A stretch of 64,000 nt of DNA from NCBI GenBank assembly GCA_014649575.1, contig BMTH01000007.1:186001-250000 (forward strand), in the 5' to 3' direction. Both the position numbers and the translations under genes were made by a program. The stretch comes from Streptomyces griseoincarnatus (GTDB lineage: Bacteria > Actinomycetota > Actinomycetes > Streptomycetales > Streptomycetaceae). A model generated the notes under the pieces. The model ran no database searches. It was not told where the DNA came from and saw only the letters and a list, made by a program, of their open reading frames with translations. Below are positions 1 to 7,380 of this stretch, one piece after another; position 1 is the first letter of the stretch; the number at the start of each line of letters is the position of its first letter.

Positions 1-184
1 CGGCAGCCCCGGCGCCGTCGGGAGCCCCGTCCGTCCGGGCGGGCGCCCCGCTCAGGGGGCGGCCCAGTTCGTAGTCGCCGTCGGGCCCTGTGCGGGGGGA
101 CCGCATGCTGTTCGGGCGGGCGAGTTCGAAGTCGCCGTCGGGTTCTTCGGACGCCCCAGGCGTGCCCGGCTTCCCCTCGTTCAT
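1..184 (-). CDS. N-terminus of probable HtrA-like serine protease (partial)
   Basis: Sixty-one codons of a minus-strand gene run off the left edge. Translation begins MNEGKPGTPGASEEPDGDFE and continues as a Gly/Pro/Asp-rich low-complexity segment, so no catalytic domain is visible. The start is an ATG preceded by a GGGGAG ribosome-binding site about three bases upstream. The call rests on context: the gene follows an ECF sigma factor and a zinc anti-sigma factor in the same direction, and in actinobacteria the sigE-rseA pair is followed by htrA and tatB. HtrA proteases there have a cytoplasmic low-complexity N-terminus before a single membrane helix, which fits. The product call is therefore an inference from gene order. 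Confidence 0.6.
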   Translation of the reverse strand, partial: MNEGKPGTPGASEEPDGDFELARPNSMRSPRTGPDGDYELGRPLSGAPARTDGAPDGAGAA

Positions 185-334
185 GCTCTCCCCACGGCTG
201 GACCGGCACGGATCGTCGGCACCGTGCTCCGGTCCGCCCGCGCGGTGGAGCCCGGCTCGGCGCCCGGCCGCAGTGGGCCTGGGCGCGCCACCCGGAATCT
301 AATCAGGTTCGCGCGCCCGCGCGCAGGGGCCCGG

Positions 335-1228
335 TCAGCGGGCGGCCCGCGCGCTGTGCGTGGGCGAGGGTGCCGGTGACGGCGCGGCCGTGACCAGGCC
401 GGGGCTCTTCAGCCCGACCGCCGACGCCCATGCGCCCAGTCCGAACGGCGGGACCGAGTTCAGCGGACGTATGTGCGGGGACACCGCCGTGGCGCCGCCC
501 TGCGAGGGCGACGGGATGCCGGGCAGCAGGGGGGCCGCGACGCCGGTGGGGACGACGGGACCCGAACCGAGCGCGCTCTGGCCGCCGGCGACCTGTCCGA
601 GCAGCGGGCCGACGCCTCGGCGCCGGGAGTCCGGGGCGGTGGCCGCGCCCGCGCCCTGCGTGCGCGCCGGTGTCACGTTGCTCCCCTTGCCCTGGCCGCG
701 CGTCTCCACGTCGACCGGGGTGACGGTGGAGACGCCGCCGAGGGCGATCGCGGCCAGCGACACCGCTCCGGCGGCGACGAACGCGAGCCGCAGACCACGC
801 GAGGACGGCCGGGCGGCGGCGAGGCCCGCAGCGGCGGCGGCCGCGGGCTGGTGGCGCCGCACGGGCGCGTAGGCGAACTCGAAGCGCTCGCCGCGCCGCG
901 CCCCGAAGACTCCCGCGGTGGAGCCGCCGGGCAGCGCGGAGCCGCCCAGCGGTGAGCCGCCGTCGCCGAATCCGCCTCCGGCGGGCAGCCCTTGCAGGCG
1001 CGCCAGAAGGCTCTCAGAGGGCGGCGGCGGCGCGGCGGCCGCGAACACGTTCTTCAGGCGGCGCTGCTCGTCCACCTCCGCCTTGCACTTGGCACAGGTG
1101 GCGACATGCGCCAGTACGCGCTCACGCGCGTCATGACCCAGCTCCCCGTCCACGAGGGCGGCGAGCCGGTCTCCCAGGTGATGCTCCGCGAGGTGCCCCT
1201 CGGGGGACTTCGGCAGTGAACTGCTCAC
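335..1228 (-). CDS. zinc-finger anti-sigma factor, RseA/RsrA type
   Basis: 297 residues. The N-terminal part carries the zinc anti-sigma (ZAS) signature: a His in HLGDRLAALVDGELG and the HVATCAKC motif (HxxxCxxC) near residue 40. A single hydrophobic segment (LRLAFVAAGAVSLAAIALGG) follows, then a Ser/Pro/Gly-rich tail predicted outside the membrane. The GTG start overlaps the stop of the sigma gene by four bases, so the two are translationally coupled. It should hold the neighbouring ECF sigma factor inactive at the membrane until envelope stress. A second frame upstream of this start stays open but overlaps the sigma gene and is not coding. Confidence 0.88.
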   Translation of the reverse strand: MSSSLPKSPEGHLAEHHLGDRLAALVDGELGHDARERVLAHVATCAKCKAEVDEQRRLKNVFAAAAPPPPSESLLARLQGLPAGGGFGDGGSPLGGSALPGGSTAGVFGARRGERFEFAYAPVRRHQPAAAAAAGLAAARPSSRGLRLAFVAAGAVSLAAIALGGVSTVTPVDVETRGQGKGSNVTPARTQGAGAATAPDSRRRGVGPLLGQVAGGQSALGSGPVVPTGVAAPLLPGIPSPSQGGATAVSPHIRPLNSVPPFGLGAWASAVGLKSPGLVTAAPSPAPSPTHSARAAR

Positions 1229-1998
1229 GCGCTCGCGCCCCCTCCTCCCAGTGCGGGAACACGCGGCGCGAAGGAGGGGCGGTCCGCGCGCGCCTTGGGC
1301 GAACGGTGCGCGAGGGCCTTGCGCAGCTGGGAACGGCCGCGGTGGATACGGGACCGGACGGTGCCGAGCTTCACGCCCAGGGTGGCCGCGATCTCCTCGT
1401 ACGACAGTCCTTCGATGTCGCACAGGACGACGGCGGCGCGGAACTCCGGGGCGAGCGTGTCGAGGGCCTGCTGGACGTCGGCGTCGAAGTGCGCGTCGTT
1501 GAAGACCTGCTGCGGCGAGGGCTCCTTGCTGGCGAGCCGCTCGGCCGCGTCCTCGCCGAGCGCGTCGAAGCGGATGCGCTGCTTGCGGCGGACCATGTCC
1601 AGGAAGAGGTTCGTGGTGATGCGGTGCAGCCAGCCCTCGAAGGTGCCCGGCGTGTACGTCGACAGGGAGCGGAAGACACGGACGAAGACCTCCTGCGTGA
1701 GGTCCTCGGCGTCGTGCTGGTTGCCCGTGAGACGGTAGGCGAGCCGGTACACCCGGCCGCTGTGCATGCTGACGATCTCCTCCCACGTGGGCGGAGTCCA
1801 CGCCTGCCCGTCCGCGTCGCCGGAGAAGGTCGCGGTCTGGGCCGGGTCGCCGGCGCGGTCATGGTCAGCAGCGGTGTTGTTCACGGATTTCGGCCTGCCC
1901 GCCGACCCGAGGAAGCGCCGCAGCACTCCCGCACGATCCACGGGCGCAGCCGCACCTCCCCTGTCGGCTCTGGTGGTGTCCAGTGGAGCCCCTACCAT
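1225..1998 (-). CDS. sigE: ECF RNA polymerase sigma factor (SigE family)
   Basis: 257 residues. Region 2 is seen as YRLAYRLTGNQHDAEDLTQE followed by VFVRVFRSL and the GWLHRITTNLFLDMVRRK stretch; region 4 is the helix-turn-helix YEEIAATLGVKLGTVRSRIH near the C-terminus. About 60 residues precede region 2. The ATG start gives MVGAPLDTTRADRG with GAGG upstream. The arrangement methyltransferase (divergent)/sigma/anti-sigma/protease matches the mycobacterial sigE locus, so a role in cell-envelope stress is likely. It is probably autoregulated through the ECF-type promoter about 150 bp upstream. The symbol is assigned from synteny; streptomycetes have many ECF paralogues and another factor also carries the name SigE. 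Confidence 0.87.
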   Translation of the reverse strand: MVGAPLDTTRADRGGAAAPVDRAGVLRRFLGSAGRPKSVNNTAADHDRAGDPAQTATFSGDADGQAWTPPTWEEIVSMHSGRVYRLAYRLTGNQHDAEDLTQEVFVRVFRSLSTYTPGTFEGWLHRITTNLFLDMVRRKQRIRFDALGEDAAERLASKEPSPQQVFNDAHFDADVQQALDTLAPEFRAAVVLCDIEGLSYEEIAATLGVKLGTVRSRIHRGRSQLRKALAHRSPKARADRPSFAPRVPALGGGGASA

Positions 1999-2147
1999 AG
2001 CCACCTCGCCCGTTAGCTCCGGATAAGCGGTTTTACGAGAATTTGATTCGGGCTGCCACGGCTCGTACGACTGCGCCCGCACTTGCTCGGCGTCCGCGTC
2101 CACTCCTCGCCCCCCTTCCCGGCACACGCCTCTCTCTTGTCCCTTTG

Positions 2148-2173
2148 AACGACTGGTCCCATCTGCGGGTTCC
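2148..2173 (-). promoter_or_regulatory. ECF-type promoter in front of the sigma factor gene
   Basis: On the minus strand a GGAAC -35 element (2173-2169) is followed by a 17-base spacer and CGTT (2151-2148). GGAAC-N16/18-CGTT is the recognition pattern of SigE/SigH-type stress ECF sigma factors. It faces the sigma gene and lies 150 bp upstream of its ATG, consistent with autoregulation. The -35 sits in an 8-bp palindrome (GGGAACCC). Confidence 0.6.
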
Positions 2174-2226
2174 CGACGCCAACGGATACAGTCACGCCCA
2201 GGCAACCACGGGGACAGGAGAGGGTC

Positions 2227-2859
2227 ATTACCGCCAACCGGCAGACGAGCTGGGCGTTCTCCGACGCCTATGTCGCCGAGGACGAGGCGCTGCGCTGGGC
2301 CCGCGACCGGGCCGGCGAGGCCGGCCTGCGCTCGGTGTCGCCCGGCACGGGCGCGGCTCTGCGGTTGCTCGCCGCCAGCGTGGACGCCAAGGCGGTGGCG
2401 GAGATCGGCACGGGCTGCGGCGTGTCGGGGATCCATCTGCTGCACGGCATGCGCCCGGACGGGGTACTGACGACGGTCGACCAGGAGCCGGAGCACCAGC
2501 AGTCGGCCCGGCAGGCCTTCCGTGAGGCCGGGTTCGCCGGCAACCGGGCCCGCTTCATCCCCGGCCCCGCGCTGGACGTGCTGCCGCGTCTCGCGGATTC
2601 GGGCTACGACCTGGTGTTCTGCGACGGCGACCGGCAGGAGTACCAGGACTATCTCGCCGAATCGTTGCGCCTTCTGCGCCCTGGAGGCCTGGTCGCCTTC
2701 GAAGGCGTCTTCGCGAACGGGCGCACCGTGGACTCCGGCCCCCAGCCGACGGAGGTGCTGCGACTGCGGGAACTGGTGCGGACCGTTCGCGAGAGCCAGG
2801 AGCTGGTGTCGTCGCTCCTGCCCGTGGGGGACGGGCTGCTGTGCGCCGTGAAGCGGTGA
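2227..2859 (+). CDS. SAM-dependent O-methyltransferase (CCoAOMT-like), non-standard start
   Basis: 210 residues when read from an ATT codon. The fold is an O-methyltransferase family 3 domain: AEIGTGCGVSGIHLL is the SAM-binding loop (near residue 60), the acidic end of strand 2 follows (TVDQEPEH), and DLVFCDGDRQEYQDYL provides the later acidic motif. The residues TANRQTSWAF and AEDEALRWAR form an N-terminal helix typical of the family, yet no ATG, GTG, TTG or CTG exists in frame between the stop at 2146 and this segment; the first GTG (2335) would delete it. ATT at 2227 has AGGAG six bases upstream. Divergent from the sigma factor, as in the mycobacterial sigE region. Substrate unknown. Confidence 0.8.
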   Translation: MTANRQTSWAFSDAYVAEDEALRWARDRAGEAGLRSVSPGTGAALRLLAASVDAKAVAEIGTGCGVSGIHLLHGMRPDGVLTTVDQEPEHQQSARQAFREAGFAGNRARFIPGPALDVLPRLADSGYDLVFCDGDRQEYQDYLAESLRLLRPGGLVAFEGVFANGRTVDSGPQPTEVLRLRELVRTVRESQELVSSLLPVGDGLLCAVKR

Positions 2860-2916
2860 CCTGCCGTGTCGCGCCACCTTTTATGGACGTCGGTTCCCCC
2901 GGACGTGTGCGCAAAC

Positions 2917-2952
2917 AGCCGCCCCGGCACCGCGTGCGGCACCGGGGCGGCT
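2917..2952. terminator. stem-loop between convergent genes
   Basis: An 11-bp GC stem (AGCCGCCCCGG at 2917-2927 paired with 2942-2952) sits between the convergent methyltransferase and the DUF3117 gene and can terminate both. There is no strong T tract, which is usual in streptomycetes. Confidence 0.6.
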
Positions 2953-2975
2953 GAAAGGGTATGGTCGCTTGCGCG

Positions 2976-3143
2976 TCAGCCGACGACCTTCTTGAGGGCG
3001 TCGCCGAGCGCGTCGGCCTCGTCCGGGGTCAGCTCGACGACGAGCCGACCGCCGCCTTCGAGCGGAACGCGCATGACGATGCCCCGCCCCTCCTTGGTCA
3101 CCTCGAGCGGGCCATCACCCGTCCGCGGCTTCATGGCCGCCAT
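2976..3143 (-). CDS. DUF3117-family small conserved protein
   Basis: 55 residues: begins MAAMKPRTGDGPLEVTKEGR and ends in TPDEADALGDALKKVVG. This length and the MKPRTGDGPLEVTKEGRG start are characteristic of the actinobacterial DUF3117 family, a small two-strand/helix protein of unknown function. The ATG has AGGAAGGGG upstream at good spacing. It stands alone, convergent with the methyltransferase and divergent from the enoyl-CoA hydratase gene. No function is assigned. Confidence 0.85.
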   Translation of the reverse strand: MAAMKPRTGDGPLEVTKEGRGIVMRVPLEGGGRLVVELTPDEADALGDALKKVVG

Positions 3144-3523
3144 GCTCGTTCCCCTTCCTGAAACCCAGCTAAACCGTCTGAGCCGACGGCCCACTGAAGG
3201 GCACCTGCGGTCCCTGAAGCAGGACACACGCCACCGGCATCGAACACATTGCTTCCAGGCCATTATCCCGCATGGCGGGACCCGATGACCAACATCAGTT
3301 GGCATCGCTTGGGCAACGCACGCGAGCAAAACCACTCAATTCGGCGATGTGGCTGCCATACTGCGCCCTCGCATGGACATTCGGGCGCCGGAATCCCGAC
3401 ACGAAGGTTTGACGCAGGTCACACCCGGGCCGTCCGCCGGGATCCCTGAACTGGGTCATGCTGTCCTCCGGAAGAGGACGTACTCGTCAGTACGTCCCGA
3501 GCCGCACACGGAGGGATACGACC

Positions 3524-4327
3524 ATGGCCGACACCGTGCTCTACGAGGTGAGCGACGGACTCGCGACGATCACGCTGAACCGCCCCGAGGCGATGAACGC
3601 GCTGAACGTCGCGGCGAAGGTCGCCCTCCGGGACGCGGTCAGGGCCGCCGCGGACGACGACGCCGTACGGGCCGTGCTGCTGACCGCGGCCGGCGAGCGG
3701 GCGTTCTGCGTCGGGCAGGACCTCAAGGAGCACATCGGGCTGCTGGCCGCCGACCGGGAGAACGGGTCGGGGCAGACCATGTCCACGGTGCGCGAGCACT
3801 ACAACCCGATCGTGCGGGCGATCACGGATGCGCCGAAGCCGGTGGTGGCCGCCGTGAATGGCGTGGCGGCGGGGGCCGGGTTCGGGTTCGCGCTGGCCGC
3901 GGACTACCGGATCGTGGCGGAGACGGCGAAGTTCAACACGTCGTTCGCGGGGGTCGCGCTGACCGCGGACTCGGGCATCTCCTGGACGCTGCCGCGGGTG
4001 ATCGGGCCGAGCCGGGCGACGGATCTGCTGCTGTTCCCGCGGAACATCTCCGCGCAGGAGGCGTACGAGCTGGGGATCGCGAACCGGGTCGTGCCGGCGG
4101 ACGAGCTGCGGGCGGAGGCGGAGAAGGTGGCGCGGGGGCTGGCCCAGGGGCCGACGGTTGCCTTCGCGGCGCTGAAGGAGTCCGTGGCGTTCGGGATGAG
4201 CCACTCGCTCGCGGAAACGCTGGAGAAGGAGGACGAGCTGCAGAGTCGGGCGGGGTCCTCCGAGGATCACGGGATCGCGGTCAGGGCGTTCGTGAACAAG
4301 GAGGAGCCGAGGTATTCGGGGCGGTGA
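3524..4327 (+). CDS. enoyl-CoA hydratase/isomerase family protein
   Basis: 267 residues, normal for the crotonase family. Visible are the CoA/oxyanion-hole segments AFCVGQDLKEHIG (near residue 65) and AAVNGVAAGAGFGFALAADY (near residue 110), then the active-site loop LTADSGISWTLPRVIG. The loop carries Asp where classical hydratases have Glu, as in PaaB/PaaG-type isomerases, so the reaction may be an enoyl-CoA isomerisation rather than hydration. ATG is preceded by GGAGGG. Transcribed alone; the 3' side is followed by a run of repeated intergenic elements. Substrate is not predictable from sequence. Confidence 0.85.
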   Translation: MADTVLYEVSDGLATITLNRPEAMNALNVAAKVALRDAVRAAADDDAVRAVLLTAAGERAFCVGQDLKEHIGLLAADRENGSGQTMSTVREHYNPIVRAITDAPKPVVAAVNGVAAGAGFGFALAADYRIVAETAKFNTSFAGVALTADSGISWTLPRVIGPSRATDLLLFPRNISAQEAYELGIANRVVPADELRAEAEKVARGLAQGPTVAFAALKESVAFGMSHSLAETLEKEDELQSRAGSSEDHGIAVRAFVNKEEPRYSGR

Positions 4328-4368
4328 GGGTGGTCGCGGCGGGGTCGCGGAGGTGCGGCTCCGTCGTG

Positions 4369-4510
4369 GCTGGTCGCGCGGTTCCCCGCGCCCCTAGGGG
4401 GTGAGGGCTGCGGCGGGCCCGCGCGTGACGGTTCGTCGTGGCTGGTCGTGCAGTTCCCCGCGCCCCTTCAGGGGTGGGTTGGTCGCGCAGTTCCCCGCGC
4501 CCCTTCAGGG
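4369..4510. repeat. three tandem copies of an intergenic repeat unit
   Basis: Three near-identical units of about 32 bases occur at 4369-4400, 4441-4474 and 4479-4510. Each contains TGGTCGYGCRGTTCCCCGCG followed by CCCCTTCAGGGG or CCCCTAGGGG, giving a short hairpin at the end. The element type is seen between genes in many Streptomyces. It lies between the convergent enoyl-CoA hydratase and tag genes and the last copy runs six bases into the tag stop region; a terminator role is possible. Confidence 0.75.
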
Positions 4511-5095
4511 CGTTTCTCTCGCTGCGCACTTCTCCAAGTGGTCGTTGACCAGACCGCAGGCCTGCATCAGGGCGTAGGCCGTTGTGGGGCCCACGAAGCG
4601 GAGGCCCTGCTTCTTGAGGGTCTTGGCCAGGGCCGTGGACTCCTTCGTGACCGCGGGGACGTCCGCGAGGGTGCGAGGGACCGGGCCGGGCTCCTCGGGG
4701 GCGTGGGACCAGATCAGGGTGTCCAGCTCACCGGGCTTCCACTCGGCCAGCACGCGCGCGTTGGCCAGCGTGGCGTCGATCTTCGCGCGGTTGCGGATGA
4801 TGCCCGTGTCGGTCAGCAGGCGTTCGCGGTCGGCGTCGGTGAAGGCGGCGACGTCGGCGATGCGGAAGTCCGCGAAGGCGGCGCGGAAGCCAGGGCGGCG
4901 GCGCAGGATCGTGATCCACGACAGCCCGGACTGGAACGCCTCCAGGCTGAGGCGCTCGAAGAGGGCGTCGTCGCCGTGCACCGGGCGGCCCCACTCCTCG
5001 TCGTGGTAGGCGAGGTAGTCCGGGGCGGACAGCGCCCAGGGGCAGCGCGGCAGGCCGTCCGGGCCGAGGGGCTTCTCGCCGACGGGGTCGCTCAC
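4505..5095 (-). CDS. tag: DNA-3-methyladenine glycosylase I
   Basis: 196 residues, the usual length for Tag. The N-terminal CPWALSAPDYLAYHDEEWG and the C-terminal VNDHLEKC supply the Cys/His pairs of the structural zinc site; SLEAFQSGLSWITILRRRPG is the family signature, and the HhH-type core ends with FVGPTTAYALMQACG. The enzyme excises 3-methyladenine from alkylated DNA in base-excision repair. GTG start overlaps the stop of the upstream DivIVA-domain gene by four bases, so the pair is one transcription unit. Confidence 0.93.
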   Translation of the reverse strand: MSDPVGEKPLGPDGLPRCPWALSAPDYLAYHDEEWGRPVHGDDALFERLSLEAFQSGLSWITILRRRPGFRAAFADFRIADVAAFTDADRERLLTDTGIIRNRAKIDATLANARVLAEWKPGELDTLIWSHAPEEPGPVPRTLADVPAVTKESTALAKTLKKQGLRFVGPTTAYALMQACGLVNDHLEKCAARETP

Positions 5096-5454
5096 CGCTG
5101 ATCGTCCTCCGGGTGCGCGGCGGGCTTGTCCATGGACGGGTGCTCCCCGGCGGCGCGGGCTCCGGCCAGCGCGGACTCCAGGTCGGTGATGCGGGCGTCC
5201 CGCTCGGCGAGTTCGGCGGCGAGGCGGCCGAGGGCGTCGTCCACGTCGGCCATGCGGTAGCCGCGGGCGGCGAGCGGGAAGCGCAGGCGGTCGACGTCCG
5301 CGCGGCTGACCGGGCGGTCGGGCGGCAGGGAGTCCTGGAGCCGCTCCGGCGCCGCCTCGGGCAGCGGGGCGTTGTCACCGCCGCCCACCACGGCGAGGGT
5401 CACCGCGCCCACCACGACGGCCAGCGCGACGACCAGGAACAGGAACATAACCAT
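5092..5454 (-). CDS. DivIVA-domain membrane-anchored small protein
   Basis: 120 residues. An N-terminal transmembrane helix (MVMFLFLVVALAVVVGAVTL) is followed by a short linker and a DivIVA-like motif, VDRLRFPLAARGYRMADVDD, then a short coiled coil (LAAELAERDARITDLESAL). DivIVA-type proteins sense membrane curvature and guide polar growth in actinomycetes; this is a short paralogue, not the essential 380-residue DivIVA. The ATG chosen is the first of two in frame; the ribosome-binding site is weak. Coupled to tag downstream. Confidence 0.8.
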   Translation of the reverse strand: MVMFLFLVVALAVVVGAVTLAVVGGGDNAPLPEAAPERLQDSLPPDRPVSRADVDRLRFPLAARGYRMADVDDALGRLAAELAERDARITDLESALAGARAAGEHPSMDKPAAHPEDDQR

Positions 5455-5586
5455 CGCCGGGGCCCCCACGGTCGGATGAGTCGGAGTCGGATGTGTGGCT
5501 CCGATCGTGCCATGCGAGTCTGACAGCCGGGACCGCCGGGCGGACGGAGGCGGCCCGGACGGCCGCACGAGGAGAGGTTCCGAGGG

Positions 5587-6447
5587 ATGCTCAGGCTGGG
5601 CAGGCGGGAATTCGCACCGCACGAGCGGGTGATCATGGCGATCGTGAACCGGACCCCGGACTCCTTCTACGACCAGGGCGCCACCTTCCGCGACGAGCCG
5701 GCGCTCGCGCGCGTGGAGCAGGCGGTGGCCGAGGGCGCCGCGATCATCGACATCGGCGGGGTGAAGGCGGGGCCCGGCGAGGAGGTGTCGGCCGAGGAGG
5801 AGGTGCGGCGGACGGTCGGTTTCGTGGCCGAGGTGCGCCGCCGCTTCCCGGACGTGGTGATCAGCGTGGACACCTGGCGGCACGAGGTCGGCGAGGCCGT
5901 GTGCGAGGCGGGCGCAGACGTGCTGAACGACGCGTGGGGCGGCGTGGACCCGCGTCTGGCGGAGGTGGCCGCGCGGTACGGCGCGGGGCTGGTGTGCACG
6001 CACGCGGGCGGGTCCGAGCCGCGGACCCGGCCGCACCGGGTGACGTACGACGACGTGATGGCGGACATCCTCGACGTGACCCTGGGGCTGGCCGAGCGGG
6101 CGGTGGAGCTGGGGGTGGAGCGGGAGTCGGTGATGATCGACCCGGGGCACGACTTCGGGAAGAGCACCCGGCACAGCCTGGAGGCGACCCGGCGGCTCGG
6201 CGAGATGGTGGCCACCGGCTGGCCCGTGCTGGTGTCGCTGTCCAACAAGGACTTCGTCGGCGAGACGCTGGACCGCCCGGTGAAGGAGCGGGTGGTGGGG
6301 ACGCTCGCGACGACGGCGGTGTCGGCATGGCTGGGCGCCCAGGTGTACCGGGTGCACGAGGTCGCCGAGACGCGTCAGGTGCTGGACATGGTGTCGTCGA
6401 TCGCCGGGGACCGGGAGCCGGCGGTGGCGCGGCGCGGGCTGGCGTGA
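5587..6447 (+). CDS. folP2: dihydropteroate synthase homologue
   Basis: 286 residues. VIMAIVNRTPDSFYDQG is the first pterin-binding signature (near residue 15), IIDIGGVKAGPG the second, and SVDTWRHEV, LNDAWGG and the phosphate-binding end near DPGHDFGKS follow the TIM-barrel order of DHPS. The canonical ending of the family, with an Arg-x-His in RVHEV, is present. The second signature reads DIGGVKAG rather than the DIGGESTRPG of classical FolP, so this is probably the actinobacterial FolP2 paralogue whose role in folate synthesis is uncertain. Divergent from the DivIVA-domain gene. Confidence 0.85.
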   Translation: MLRLGRREFAPHERVIMAIVNRTPDSFYDQGATFRDEPALARVEQAVAEGAAIIDIGGVKAGPGEEVSAEEEVRRTVGFVAEVRRRFPDVVISVDTWRHEVGEAVCEAGADVLNDAWGGVDPRLAEVAARYGAGLVCTHAGGSEPRTRPHRVTYDDVMADILDVTLGLAERAVELGVERESVMIDPGHDFGKSTRHSLEATRRLGEMVATGWPVLVSLSNKDFVGETLDRPVKERVVGTLATTAVSAWLGAQVYRVHEVAETRQVLDMVSSIAGDREPAVARRGLA

Positions 6448-6453
6448 CGGAAG

Positions 6454-6479
6454 CCGGGGCAGCCGGGTCGTCGCCCCGG
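6454..6479. terminator. stem-loop between convergent folP2 and LOG-family genes
   Basis: CCGGGGC (6454-6460) pairs with GCCCCGG (6473-6479) across a 12-base loop, just after the folP2 stop and before the convergent gene end at 6502. Placement suggests a bidirectional terminator. Confidence 0.5.
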
Positions 6480-6501
6480 CCGCCCCGCGGGCCCCTGGGC
6501 T

Positions 6502-7260
6502 CTAGTGGCCCGCTTCCTTGGAGACCAGGGCCACGGCCTCCTCCACGTCGTCCGTGACGTGGAACAGCAGCAGGTCCTTCTCGGCCGCCTTGCCCTGGCC
6601 GATCACCGTGGAGCGCAGCCAGTCGACGAGGCCGCCCCAGTACTCGGTGCCGAACAGCACGATGGGGAACTGGGTGACCTTCTGGGTCTGCACCAGGGTG
6701 AGCGCCTCGAAGAGCTCGTCGAGCGTGCCGAGGCCGCCGGGCAGGACGACGAAGCCCTGCGCGTACTTGACGAACATCATCTTCCGGACGAAGAAGTACC
6801 GGAAGTTCAGACCGATGTCGACGTACCGGTTCAGGCCCTGCTCGAAGGGCAGCTCGATGCCGAGGCCGACCGACACGCCGTCGGCCTCCAGGGCGCCCTT
6901 GTTGGCCGCCTCCATGGCGCCCGGGCCGCCGCCGGTGATGACGGCGAAGCCCGCCTCGACCAGGCCGCGGCCGAGCTGCACCCCCGCGTCGTACTCGGGC
7001 GAGTCCGCGGGGGTGCGGGCGGAACCGAAGACGCTGATCGCGGGCGGGAGCTCGGCGAGGGTGCCGAAGCCCTCGATGAACTCCGACTGGATGCGCAGCA
7101 CCCGCCAGGGGTCGGTGTGCACCCAGTCGCTCGGCGCGCGCTCGTCCAGCAGCCGTTGGTCGGTGGTGCTGGAGTCCACCTGACCGCGCCGGCGGAGGAC
7201 CGGCCCCAGGCGCTTCTCCTCCGGCGGCTGCCGCTTCCCCTCAGGGTTGCCCGTAGCCAT
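6502..7260 (-). CDS. LOG-family protein (TIGR00730, cytokinin riboside phosphohydrolase-like)
   Basis: 252 residues. The Rossmann-like core shows ISVFGSART, ITGGGPGAMEAANKGA and VLPGGLGTLDELFE, the last being the PGGxGTxxE nucleotide-binding signature of LOG/TIGR00730 proteins. A 60-residue charged N-terminal extension precedes the domain. Family members hydrolyse nucleoside monophosphates to base and ribose 5-phosphate; the physiological substrate in streptomycetes is not established. ATG start. It lies upstream-adjacent to dapE on the same strand with a 120-bp gap. Confidence 0.88.
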   Translation of the reverse strand: MATGNPEGKRQPPEEKRLGPVLRRRGQVDSSTTDQRLLDERAPSDWVHTDPWRVLRIQSEFIEGFGTLAELPPAISVFGSARTPADSPEYDAGVQLGRGLVEAGFAVITGGGPGAMEAANKGALEADGVSVGLGIELPFEQGLNRYVDIGLNFRYFFVRKMMFVKYAQGFVVLPGGLGTLDELFEALTLVQTQKVTQFPIVLFGTEYWGGLVDWLRSTVIGQGKAAEKDLLLFHVTDDVEEAVALVSKEAGH

Positions 7261-7380
7261 GTGCGCTCCCTCCGTGTGCCAGGTCGTACCGCCTCAGCGT
7301 AGATCTACGCGGGTTACGTGCGGGGGACGTCAGCATGTCCACGGGAGAGCCTTCCAAACGCGCATCCGCCCGTACGGGGG

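Noticed and set aside
5454..6357. Upstream extension of the DivIVA-domain frame through the folP2 gene
   Set aside because: The extension is antisense to folP2 and His/Arg-rich; the membrane helix and DivIVA motif start at 5454.
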